This document shows positions 1 through 7,551 of a stretch of DNA of 9,698 nt, piece by piece. The stretch is from Actinomycetota bacterium (lineage in GTDB: Bacteria > Actinomycetota > Thermoleophilia > Gaiellales > Gaiellaceae), in the NCBI GenBank assembly GCA_013821525.1, contig JACDGR010000100.1, positions 1 through 9,698 on the forward strand, in the 5' to 3' direction. The position numbers and the translations under genes are program-made. The notes under the pieces were generated by a model. That model made no database searches. It was not told the DNA's origin and was given only the letters and a program-made list of their open reading frames with translations. Positions within the stretch are counted from its first letter, which is position 1. Each line of letters opens with the position of its first letter.

Positions 1-1142
1 GCCTTGCGCGAACGCGCAGCTTCGACGGTCGCAAGGTCGACGAACGGGTGCAGCTCGAGCTCCCACTTGGTCGCGCGCCGCCGCAGGGCGCGATCATCAG
101 CCTGCTGGCGGTCGTGCGGCTTCCGCGCACACCCTCGGGCGGCGGGTTCGACGAGCGTCGTTGGCTCAGGCGCCAGGGCGTCCACGTCGTGCTGGACGTC
201 GACGAGTGGCACCGCGTCGGAGCTCGCGGTGGGCTCGCAGGCGCCGCGGACGCGCTCCGGCGGTGGCTCCGCCGTGCCTGCGCACCCGGTCTCGCGGGAG
301 AACGCCGCGCGGTCGTCGAAGGCGTCGTGCTCGGGGACGACGCAGGGCTCTCGGACGGTCTGAAGGCGAGCTTCCGGCGGTCAGGGCTCTACCACCTGTT
401 GGCGGTGTCGGGACAGAACGTCGTCCTGCTCGCGGGCGGAGTGCTCGTGCTCGTCTGGTCTCTCGGTCTGCCGCGGGCCTGCGGGCACGTCGGGGCGCTC
501 GTTGCCATCGGTGCGTACGTGCTCGCGGTCGGCCCGCAGCCGTCGGTGATTCGCGCAGCGGTCTCGGGCGTTGCGGTCTCGGTCGCCTGGCTGGGCTCGC
601 GCGAGCGTGACCCCTGGCACGTGCTCGGGCTTGCCGCGGTCGTCCTGCTCGCGGCCAACCCGTACGCGGTCTTCGATCCGGGATTCCAACTGTCGTTCGC
701 CGCAGTGGTCGCGATCTTCGTCGGCGTGCCGCCCCTCCTGCGTGTGCTCGAGGGGTATCCCGTGCCGCCCAAGCTGGCGGTTGCGCTCGCGGTCTCGACA
801 GCGTGCAGCGTCGCGACCGCGCCGATCCTCTGGCTGCAGTTCGGCTCGGTTCCGGTGCTCGGCGTGATCGCGAACGCCATCGTCGAGCCTGCCGTCGCGC
901 CGCTCCTCGGACTGGCGCTCGTCAGCGCAGCGGTCGATCCGGTCTCCCCGTCGCTCGCTGCGGCGCTCGCATCGCTGAACGGTTGGGTGGCGGCCTACAC
1001 GGCCGGCTGTGCCCGCGCCGTCGGTGCGCTGCCATTCGCGCAGGTGGGCGGCAGGCAGGCAGCGCTCGTCGTCGCCGGCGTACTGATGGCCGGCGCCTAT
1101 GCTTGGCGGAGATGGCGGACGAGCTCAAACCGGCCTATCTGA
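1..1142 (+). CDS. comEC: ComEC/Rec2-family DNA uptake channel protein, 5' partial, no beta-lactamase domain
   Basis: ComEC forms the inner-membrane channel that carries single-stranded DNA into the cytoplasm during natural transformation. The frame is open from base 3, so the true start lies upstream; the first internal GTG (48) is not taken as the start because the N-terminal DUF4131 domain already reads through it (for example FDERRWLRRQGV). The Competence domain follows, with the signature FRRSGLYHLLAVSGQNV encoded at about 370-423, then roughly eight hydrophobic segments such as VGALVAIGAYVLAVG and WHVLGLAAVVLLAANP. The protein stops at TGA 1140-1142, right after the last hydrophobic segment and a basic tail. 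The C-terminal metallo-beta-lactamase-like domain of full-length ComEC proteins is absent. The stop lies 31 bases inside holA, so the two genes are probably coupled. Family assignment is firm; whether this short form supports transformation is not known. Confidence 0.9.
   Translation, partial: LARTRSFDGRKVDERVQLELPLGRAPPQGAIISLLAVVRLPRTPSGGGFDERRWLRRQGVHVVLDVDEWHRVGARGGLAGAADALRRWLRRACAPGLAGERRAVVEGVVLGDDAGLSDGLKASFRRSGLYHLLAVSGQNVVLLAGGVLVLVWSLGLPRACGHVGALVAIGAYVLAVGPQPSVIRAAVSGVAVSVAWLGSRERDPWHVLGLAAVVLLAANPYAVFDPGFQLSFAAVVAIFVGVPPLLRVLEGYPVPPKLAVALAVSTACSVATAPILWLQFGSVPVLGVIANAIVEPAVAPLLGLALVSAAVDPVSPSLAAALASLNGWVAAYTAGCARAVGALPFAQVGGRQAALVVAGVLMAGAYAWRRWRTSSNRPI
1098..1103 (+). promoter_or_regulatory. 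Candidate -10 box (TATGCT) for leaderless holA transcript
   Basis: TATGCT lies 8 bases upstream of the holA ATG, inside the end of comEC. It fits the TANNNT form of actinobacterial -10 boxes and is identical to the box before murJ. No convincing -35 hexamer is seen. If used, the transcript would start at or next to the start codon. This is inferred from spacing and repetition only. Confidence 0.35.
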
Positions 1143-2077
1143 TCGGCGGCGGTGACCGGCCGAAGGTCGACCGCGCTGTCGGGCGGCTGCGCAGCCGCTT
1201 CCTGATCGATGCGGTCGAGCTGCACGACGCCCAGACGACGAGCGGGGAGGACGCCGTTGCCGCCTGCAACTCGATGGGCCTCTTCGGCGACGGCACACGC
1301 CTCGTCGTCGTCGAGGGCGTCGAGGCGTGGAAGGCGCCGGAGGCGAAGGTGATCGCCGCATACCTGAAGTCGCCCGCCCCCGGCACCACGCTCGCACTCG
1401 TCGCCGGCGACCTGAAAAAAGATGCGCCGCTCGCGAAGGCGGTCGCCGGCAAGGGGGAGGTGCTGCTCTGGGACGTCGCACAGAAAGCTGTTCCGCGCTG
1501 GATCGCCGACCAGTTCAAGCTGCACGGGACGAGGGCCGAGCCCGAGGCATGCCGTCGGCTCGCGGAGCTCGTCGGGGACGACCTCTACGAGCTCGCGGGG
1601 GAGGTCGACAAGATCGCCACGTGGGCAGCGGGCGAGCCGGTCTCCGAAGCGCACGTCGACGAGCTCGTCGCGGCGCGCGCGGGCTCACCGCCGTGGGACC
1701 TGACCGACGCCTGGGGCGCTCGCGACGTCGCTGGAGTCCTGCGCGCGACCGAGAAGATGATGGATCGCACGGGCGACCCACTGTCGAGGATGATCCCGCG
1801 CATCGTCGGCTCGCTGACGAAACACGTGCGGAACGCCCGTGCGGCCCGGCGGCTCGAAGAGCTGGGCCTGACGCCGCACGACGCAGCAGGGACCCTCGGC
1901 ATGAAGCCCTACCCGGCCCAGAAGCTGTTCGCCCAGGTGCGCAACTTCAGCGAGCGCGAGCTCGAAGACGCGGTCGTCCGCCTGGCCGATCTCGATCACG
2001 CACTGAAGGGCGGTTCCCGGCTCGTGAACGAGCTCGAGCTCGAGCGCGCGCTCGTCGAGATCACCGAGCGCGCGTAA
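1112..2077 (+). CDS. holA: DNA polymerase III subunit delta
   Basis: HolA is the clamp-loader subunit that opens the sliding clamp ring and helps load it on DNA. The 321-residue product is close to the usual family length. It starts with the typical PAYLIGGGDRPKVDRA segment, the degenerate nucleotide-binding region of delta, followed by the AAA+-like core (for example LALVAGDLKK). The C-terminal helical collar includes SRMIPRIVGSLTKHVRNA and ends with NELELERALVEI. The ATG at 1112 was chosen because homology begins there; a TTG at 1103 is an in-frame alternative. Reading upstream in this frame, inside comEC, gives arginine-rich shadow sequence. No well-spaced ribosome-binding site is visible, but a TATGCT box lies 8 bases before the ATG. 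The gene directly follows comEC, a pairing common in many bacteria. Confidence 0.93.
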   Translation: MADELKPAYLIGGGDRPKVDRAVGRLRSRFLIDAVELHDAQTTSGEDAVAACNSMGLFGDGTRLVVVEGVEAWKAPEAKVIAAYLKSPAPGTTLALVAGDLKKDAPLAKAVAGKGEVLLWDVAQKAVPRWIADQFKLHGTRAEPEACRRLAELVGDDLYELAGEVDKIATWAAGEPVSEAHVDELVAARAGSPPWDLTDAWGARDVAGVLRATEKMMDRTGDPLSRMIPRIVGSLTKHVRNARAARRLEELGLTPHDAAGTLGMKPYPAQKLFAQVRNFSERELEDAVVRLADLDHALKGGSRLVNELELERALVEITERA

Positions 2078-2100
2078 CCGCAATCAGGCGGTGAGCCCGG

Positions 2101-2370
2101 TTACTCGGGGGAGACGCCGGCAGCCGCACGGGCAGCCTGCGACTTCTTGCGCGCGCCGGCGTTCCGGTGCAGTGCCCCACGCGAGACGGCCTTGTCGATC
2201 AGCCGCACGAGCGCCTTGTGCTCGACCTCGATCGCATCCTTGTCGCCCTCGGCCGAGACCGTGGCCAGGCGCTTCGTCAGCGTCTTGATCGTCGAGCGAT
2301 AGCGCAGGTTCTCGATCCGCTCCTCAGCGGCGATCCGGACGCGCTTCTTCTGTTGCTTGATGTTCGGCAT
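2101..2370 (-). CDS. rpsT: 30S ribosomal protein S20
   Basis: S20 is a small, basic, helical protein that binds 16S rRNA early in 30S assembly. The 89-residue product has the usual length and hallmarks: the start MPNIKQQKKRVR, the middle segment NLRYRSTIKTL, and the C-terminal block GALHRNAGARKKSQ that matches the conserved S20 signature. The reading frame stays open upstream to 2598, but MPNIKQQKKR is clearly the native N terminus, so the ATG at 2370 is used. No Shine-Dalgarno sequence precedes it; a 6-bp hairpin lies 10 bases upstream instead. The gene converges on holA with only 23 bases between the stop codons, and diverges from murJ. It is the only minus-strand gene in the window, as is often seen for rpsT in actinobacteria. 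Confidence 0.97.
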   Translation of the reverse strand: MPNIKQQKKRVRIAAEERIENLRYRSTIKTLTKRLATVSAEGDKDAIEVEHKALVRLIDKAVSRGALHRNAGARKKSQAARAAAGVSPE

Positions 2371-2380
2371 GGTGTGAAAT

Positions 2381-2398
2381 GCCCGCTGGTCGGCGGGC
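2381..2398 (-). promoter_or_regulatory. Hairpin in the rpsT 5' leader
   Basis: GCCCGC and GCGGGC form a perfect 6-bp inverted repeat around a 6-base loop, ending 10 bases before the rpsT ATG. Given the candidate -10 box at 2405-2410, the predicted mRNA would begin with this hairpin. S20 synthesis is autogenously controlled in E. coli, so a leader structure is plausible here, but a regulatory role is only inferred. Confidence 0.35.
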
Positions 2399-2404
2399 GC
2401 GGCA

Positions 2405-2410
2405 AGGGTA
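2405..2410 (-). promoter_or_regulatory. Candidate -10 box (TACCCT) for rpsT
   Basis: On the minus strand TACCCT fits TANNNT and is preceded by TG at the extended -10 position (TGCTACCCT). A start site 6-7 bases downstream falls at about 2398, the first base of the leader hairpin. The best -35 candidate, CTGCCG 15 bases upstream of the -10 box, is weak. The call rests on this being the only such box in the leader. Confidence 0.4.
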
Positions 2411-2444
2411 GCAAAGGGCAACGAACGGCAGCGGAGCCTCGCCG

Positions 2445-2450
2445 TATGCT
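2445..2450 (+). promoter_or_regulatory. Candidate -10 box (TATGCT) for leaderless murJ transcript
   Basis: TATGCT ends 6 bases before the GTG at 2457, the spacing expected when transcription starts on the first base of the start codon. There is no ribosome-binding site before this GTG, which agrees with a leaderless message. No clear -35 hexamer is present. The box lies 34 bp from the divergent rpsT box. Confidence 0.5.
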
Positions 2451-2456
2451 CAGACG

Positions 2457-4268
2457 GTGGACGGTGACCGCAACGACGCCGAGCAGCTCGCGCGCGAGCG
2501 TGCCGCACGGCTCGAGGCCCGGAACGAGCGCCGGTCTGCGAGGGGCAAGCCCACCTACGGCGCGGGAGGCTGGCCGACGGATGCTGCCCAGACGGCAATC
2601 ATCGCGCCCCGCGAGCGCGATCCGGCGGGAGCCGAGAGCGTCAACCTCCAGTCGGGTACACCCGAGCCGCAGGCAGGCGAGGCACCGACCCAGGGCACGC
2701 ATGGCCGTCGGCTCGCGGTCTCGACCGCGATCTTCGGGCTCGCGACCGGCCTCTCGCGGGTACTCGGCCTCGTGCGCGAGATGGTCGCGTCCTACTACTT
2801 CGGCGCGAGCGGCCGGATCAACGCGTTCACCGTCGCCTTTCAGGTGCCGAACCTCGTCCGCGCGCTCGTCGCCGACGCGGCACTCTCCTCCGCATTCGTC
2901 CCGGTCTTCAGCGACCTGTTGGAGAAAGGAGAGCGGCGCCGCGCCTGGCGGGTCGCGTCGAGCCTCTTCTGGCTGATGCTGCTCGGCCTGACCGCGTTGA
3001 CCGCGCTCTTCATCCTCGTCGCACCCTGGGTGATCGGGATCTTCGGCAACCCCGGGCACGACAGGGGCCTCGCCGTCGGCCTCTCGCGCGTGCTGTTCCC
3101 GATCGTGACGCTGCTCGGTGTCTCCGGGATCATCGTCGGGATCCTCAACAGCTACGACCACTTCACCGTGCCCGCGCTGTCGCCCGTGTTCTGGAACCTC
3201 GCGATCATCATCGGCCTTGCGATCGGCGTGCCGCAGGCGGGCAACTCGAGCGCGAAGCTCTACGTCTACGCCGGCTCGATCCTCGTCGCCACGTTCATCC
3301 AGGTGCTGTTGCCGATGCCTTGGCTGCGCGGTCTCGACCGTGGCGAGGAGCGACTCCGCGTCGTCATCGACTGGCACGACCCAGCCGTCAAGCGGGTCTT
3401 CAAGCTGATGATCCCCGTCACGCTCGGGCTCGGTCTGATCAACGTGAACGCCGTCATCGACACGTTCTTCGCCGCCCGCCTCATCGATCCCGATCTCGCG
3501 CCGACCGCGATCCAGAAGGCATTCCTCATCTACATGCTGCCGCAGGGGATGTTCTCGGTCGCGATCGCGACCGTGCTCTTCCCGACCCTCTCTCGGCTCG
3601 CCTCCCGCGGTGACTTGCGCGGCTTCGCCGCCGCGGTGTCGAACGGGCTTCGTCAGATCGCGTTCCTGCTCGCGCCGACGGCCGTGGTCAGCGCGGTGCT
3701 CGCCGAGCCGATCGTCCGGCTCCTCTACCAGCGCGGGCACTGGCACCCACCACAGACGCCCGTCGTCGCAGGCGCGCTCGCCGCGTTCAGCGCCGGGCTC
3801 GTCTTCAACGGCGCGATGCTGATGCTGAACCGCGCATTCTTCAGCCTGCAGTCGAACTGGGTTCCGACGACTGTCGCCCTCGGGAACCTGTTCCTGAACG
3901 CCGTGCTCGACTTCGCGTTCTATCGCGTCGGGGTGTGGGGGATCCCGCTCGCGACTGCCGTCTCGAACGTCGTTGCCACCGTCGCGCTCGTCATCCTGCT
4001 CCGGCGGCGACTCGGCCGGATCGGCGGCTCCGAGATCGCGCTGAGCCTCACCAAGATCATCGCCGCGTCGGCGCTCGTCGCGCTCGTCTCATGGTTCGTC
4101 TGGCACCCGCTCGACGGTGCGCTCGGCCGGTCGTTCCCGGCGCAGGTCGTCTCGCTCGGTGCCGCGCTGCTGCTCGCGACCGCCGTGTACTTCGCCGCCT
4201 GCCGCGCGCTGAAGGTGCGCGAGATGCAGGCGCTACTCTCATTGCGCGGCCGTCTCTCGAGCCGCTAG
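2457..4268 (+). CDS. murJ: Lipid II flippase MurJ (MVN family) with long N-terminal cytoplasmic extension
   Basis: MurJ moves the peptidoglycan precursor lipid II across the cytoplasmic membrane. The 603-residue product has an MVN/MurJ core from about residue 86. It includes GLSRVLGLVREM (R101 and R107, matching conserved arginines of the first helix) and FQVPNLVRALVADAALSSAF, the PN-R motif segment of the family. Many hydrophobic segments follow, consistent with about 14 membrane helices. The first 85 residues are an unusual polar, charged tail, rich in Glu, Arg and Ala, with no recognised domain. The GTG at 2457 is supported by the TATGCT box before it, and no in-frame ATG, GTG or TTG was noticed between it and the first helix, so the tail appears to be real. 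Placement between rpsT and lepA is not the usual actinobacterial site for this family. Function is assigned by family; a paralogue with another role cannot be excluded. Confidence 0.92.
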   Translation: MDGDRNDAEQLARERAARLEARNERRSARGKPTYGAGGWPTDAAQTAIIAPRERDPAGAESVNLQSGTPEPQAGEAPTQGTHGRRLAVSTAIFGLATGLSRVLGLVREMVASYYFGASGRINAFTVAFQVPNLVRALVADAALSSAFVPVFSDLLEKGERRRAWRVASSLFWLMLLGLTALTALFILVAPWVIGIFGNPGHDRGLAVGLSRVLFPIVTLLGVSGIIVGILNSYDHFTVPALSPVFWNLAIIIGLAIGVPQAGNSSAKLYVYAGSILVATFIQVLLPMPWLRGLDRGEERLRVVIDWHDPAVKRVFKLMIPVTLGLGLINVNAVIDTFFAARLIDPDLAPTAIQKAFLIYMLPQGMFSVAIATVLFPTLSRLASRGDLRGFAAAVSNGLRQIAFLLAPTAVVSAVLAEPIVRLLYQRGHWHPPQTPVVAGALAAFSAGLVFNGAMLMLNRAFFSLQSNWVPTTVALGNLFLNAVLDFAFYRVGVWGIPLATAVSNVVATVALVILLRRRLGRIGGSEIALSLTKIIAASALVALVSWFVWHPLDGALGRSFPAQVVSLGAALLLATAVYFAACRALKVREMQALLSLRGRLSSR

Positions 4269-4283
4269 AAGGGCGGGCGGCTC
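4259..4283 (+). terminator. Hairpin over the murJ stop codon, possible terminator
   Basis: GAGCCGC (4259-4265) and GCGGCTC (4277-4283) form a perfect 7-bp stem with an 11-base loop that contains part of the murJ stop codon. No U-rich tract follows, so it is not a classical intrinsic terminator. In high-GC bacteria such stems can still slow or end transcription, or protect the 3' end. The call is tentative. Confidence 0.25.
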
Positions 4284-4304
4284 CCGGCTCGGGCACTCAC
4301 AGCT

Positions 4305-4403
4305 GGGGGCCTGCATGCGGCGCATCGCGCCCGCGTCGCCCAGGATCAAGGCCGCCAGCCTTGACCCTGTGCGAGTCAGTCACACTGCTTGATGCAGGCC
4401 CTC
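4305..4403 (+). ncRNA. Candidate structured RNA or cis-acting leader upstream of lepA
   Basis: This part of the 170-bp murJ-lepA gap holds nested inverted repeats that fold into a closed, multi-arm shape. The outer stem pairs 4305-4316 with 4392-4403 (12 pairs, one G-U). Arm 1 pairs 4317-4323 with 4333-4339 (7 pairs, one G-U). Arm 2 pairs 4341-4352 with 4358-4369 (11 of 12 pairs, loop CGCCA). A weak arm 3 is CAGT-CAC-ACTG at 4377-4387. Arm 1 begins directly after the outer stem, as in a stacked multi-way junction. The G-U pairs of the outer stem and arm 1 favour a plus-strand RNA, while the single A-C mismatch in arm 2 would be a G-U on the minus strand, so orientation is not settled. It lacks a T-loop and is not a tRNA, and I recognise no known riboswitch or SRP RNA motif. 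It could be a lepA leader, a processed intercistronic RNA, a terminator complex or a palindromic repeat element. Confidence 0.4.
4361..4366 (+). promoter_or_regulatory. Weak -35-like hexamer (TTGACC) in the murJ-lepA gap
   Basis: TTGACC matches five of six bases of the TTGACA consensus and lies in the 3' side of arm 2 of the folded element. No TANNNT box occurs anywhere in the gap. The nearest partner, CACACT at 4381-4386, is only 14 bases away, which is too close. A lepA promoter here is therefore doubtful, and lepA may be read from murJ transcripts. Confidence 0.15.
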
Positions 4404-4438
4404 CCCGCGAGCACCCGAACCAGGAACCGACCGCCCAC

Positions 4439-6232
<1,794 letters not shown>

Positions 6233-6241
6233 AGCCTCGAG

Positions 6242-6424
6242 ATGGCGCTCGAGCTGAAGACGGAGTGTGAACGCTGCTCGAAGGCGCTTGCACCCGACGG
6301 TGCGGCGACGATCTGCACGTTCGAGTGCACGTTCTGCCCTGATTGCGCAGCCGCGCTCGATCACGTCTGCCCCAACTGCGGCGGCGAGCTCGTTGCCCGG
6401 CCCCGACGTCTCGTCGCGCGGTAG
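6242..6424 (+). CDS. DUF1272 domain protein, small eight-cysteine zinc-ribbon-like protein
   Basis: This 60-residue protein matches the DUF1272 family from end to end: start MALELK, core ICTFECTFCPDCA, and CPNCGGELV near the C terminus. Eight cysteines (9, 12, 25, 29, 32, 35, 43, 46) form CxxC, CxxxCxxCxxC and CxxC clusters, enough for two zinc sites. There is no signal peptide or membrane segment, so it is expected in the cytoplasm. The family has no established function; metal binding is inferred from the cysteines. It lies 9 bases after lepA and 4 bases before the hemW start, so the three are almost certainly read as one transcript. The start ATG has only a weak GAG just before it, and translation may depend on coupling with lepA. 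Family assignment is strong, role unknown. Confidence 0.85.
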   Translation: MALELKTECERCSKALAPDGAATICTFECTFCPDCAAALDHVCPNCGGELVARPRRLVAR

Positions 6425-6428
6425 AGCC

Positions 6429-7529
6429 GTGGGCGGCGCCCGCCACCTCTACGTCCATCTGCCGTTCTGTGCAGCGCGCTGCGGCTACTGCGACTTCGTC
6501 ACGGTTGTCGGACGCGACGACCAGCACGACCGTTACGTCGAGGCGGTCGTGCGTGAGGTCGAACTCGAGCGCCTGTCGCTCGCAGCCGAGGTGGAGACCG
6601 TGTACCTCGGTGGCGGCACGCCGACGTTCACGCACGCCACCGCGCTCGAGCGGCTCTTGCGGGCGCTACCCCCTGCGCAGGAGCTGACCGTCGAGGCGAA
6701 CCCCGAGACCGTGACGCCGGAGCTCGCCGCCCTGCTCGCCGGTTGCGGTGTCGACAGGGTCTCGCTCGGTGTTCAGACGTTCGACCCACAGCTCTTGCAG
6801 ACCCTCGGCCGACGTGCGGAGCCCGACGACGTGCCGCGGGCGATCGCTGCGCTTCGCGACGCGGGAATCGAGGCGATGTCGGTCGACCTGATCTACGGCA
6901 TTCCCGGTCAGGGGGAGACCGACCTCGAGCACGACCTGGCCGCGGTACTCGCGCTCGGGCCCGAGCACGTCTCGGCATACGAGCTCGAGGCAAAGCCGGG
7001 CACGCGTTTCACGCACGCCCATGGTGTGGAGCTCGCTCGGCAGGGCGAGGCGATGGAGGGCTACTTCGAGCAGGTCGTGGAGACGCTGACCGGCGCCGGG
7101 TACCGCTGGTACGAGACGGCAAACTTCTGTCGCGCCGGCGATCGCGACCTGCGGGCTCGCCACAACCTCGGGGTCTGGCTGGGCCACGACTACCTCGGAG
7201 TCGGCGTGGGAGCCGTCAGCACGATCGGCGAACGCAGGTGGCGAAACGCCCCGTCGCTCGGCCGGTACCTCGCCGCGCTCGGAACTGGTCTGACCCCGCC
7301 ACGCGAGTACGAGGAATTGCCGCCGGAGACGCGCAGGGTCGAGCGCGTGATGCTCGGTCTGCGCCTCGACGAGCCGCTGCCGCTCGACGGCCTGAGGAGC
7401 GTCCTCGACGCCGCCGAGCTCGAGGGCCTCGCCGGTCTCGGTCTCGCGATCCGGCATGAGGAGACCCTTTCGCTCACGCCGCGAGGCCGCTTTCTCGGCG
7501 GCGGCGTGACCGCCCGACTGCTCGCCTGA
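6429..7529 (+). CDS. hemW: HemW-type radical SAM protein, heme chaperone-like
   Basis: HemW proteins are radical SAM relatives of coproporphyrinogen III dehydrogenase (HemN) that bind heme and are thought to deliver it to target proteins. The 366-residue product carries the iron-sulfur motif CAARCGYC (C14, C18, C21), the SAM-binding GGGTP (61-65), EANPE (89-93) and GVQTF (114-118), all typical of the HemN/HemW radical SAM core. The HemW signature HNxxYW reads HNLGVW (245-250), with Val in place of Tyr, and the usual GAHS reads GAVS (261-264). The C-terminal HemN_C-like region is present but short. The start is the GTG at 6429, 4 bases after the DUF1272 stop; the longer frame upstream overlaps DUF1272 and is shadow. 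A weak GGTAG precedes the start. Family membership is clear; the altered signature makes HemW versus another HemN-like protein slightly open. Confidence 0.92.
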   Translation: MGGARHLYVHLPFCAARCGYCDFVTVVGRDDQHDRYVEAVVREVELERLSLAAEVETVYLGGGTPTFTHATALERLLRALPPAQELTVEANPETVTPELAALLAGCGVDRVSLGVQTFDPQLLQTLGRRAEPDDVPRAIAALRDAGIEAMSVDLIYGIPGQGETDLEHDLAAVLALGPEHVSAYELEAKPGTRFTHAHGVELARQGEAMEGYFEQVVETLTGAGYRWYETANFCRAGDRDLRARHNLGVWLGHDYLGVGVGAVSTIGERRWRNAPSLGRYLAALGTGLTPPREYEELPPETRRVERVMLGLRLDEPLPLDGLRSVLDAAELEGLAGLGLAIRHEETLSLTPRGRFLGGGVTARLLA

Positions 7530-7538
7530 CCCGCGCCC

Positions 7539-7544
7539 TACCAT
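7539..7544 (+). promoter_or_regulatory. Candidate -10 box (TACCAT) for leaderless hrcA transcript
   Basis: TACCAT ends 7 bases before the GTG at 7552, again the spacing for a transcript starting on the start codon. Its last two bases are part of the ATG at 7543, so if the box is real that ATG would not be transcribed and GTG 7552 is the start. CCGACT at 7514-7519 is a weak -35 candidate, 19 bases away. Confidence 0.4.
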
Positions 7545-7551
7545 GGGAGGC

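Noticed and set aside
3..363. 119-codon plus-strand frame at the left edge in another frame
   Set aside because: It is a Ser/Arg/Ala-rich shadow; the comEC frame over the same bases shows real domain sequence.
2078..2109. Bidirectional terminator between convergent holA and rpsT
   Set aside because: Only two 4-bp stems (CCGC/GCGG and CCCG/CGGG) are present, with no U tract; this is not above what GC-rich DNA gives by chance.
2371..2598. Upstream extension of the rpsT frame to an ATG at 2598
   Set aside because: S20 homology begins exactly at MPNIKQQKKR; the extension is arginine-rich and would run through the promoter region and into murJ.
2277..3746. 489-codon open frame on the minus strand, antisense to murJ
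   Set aside because: The product is a repetitive, Arg/Asp/Glu/His-rich sequence typical of the antisense of a GC-rich membrane-protein gene; murJ homology on the other strand is decisive.
4291..4380. CIRCE half-site (GCACTC at 4294) before lepA
   Set aside because: The matching GAGTGC half at the 9-base spacing is missing and the flanking bases do not fit.
4305..4403. tRNA (including selenocysteine tRNA) in the folded element
   Set aside because: The outer stem is too long and neither strand has a GGTTCRA T-loop or a proper D-loop and anticodon arm.
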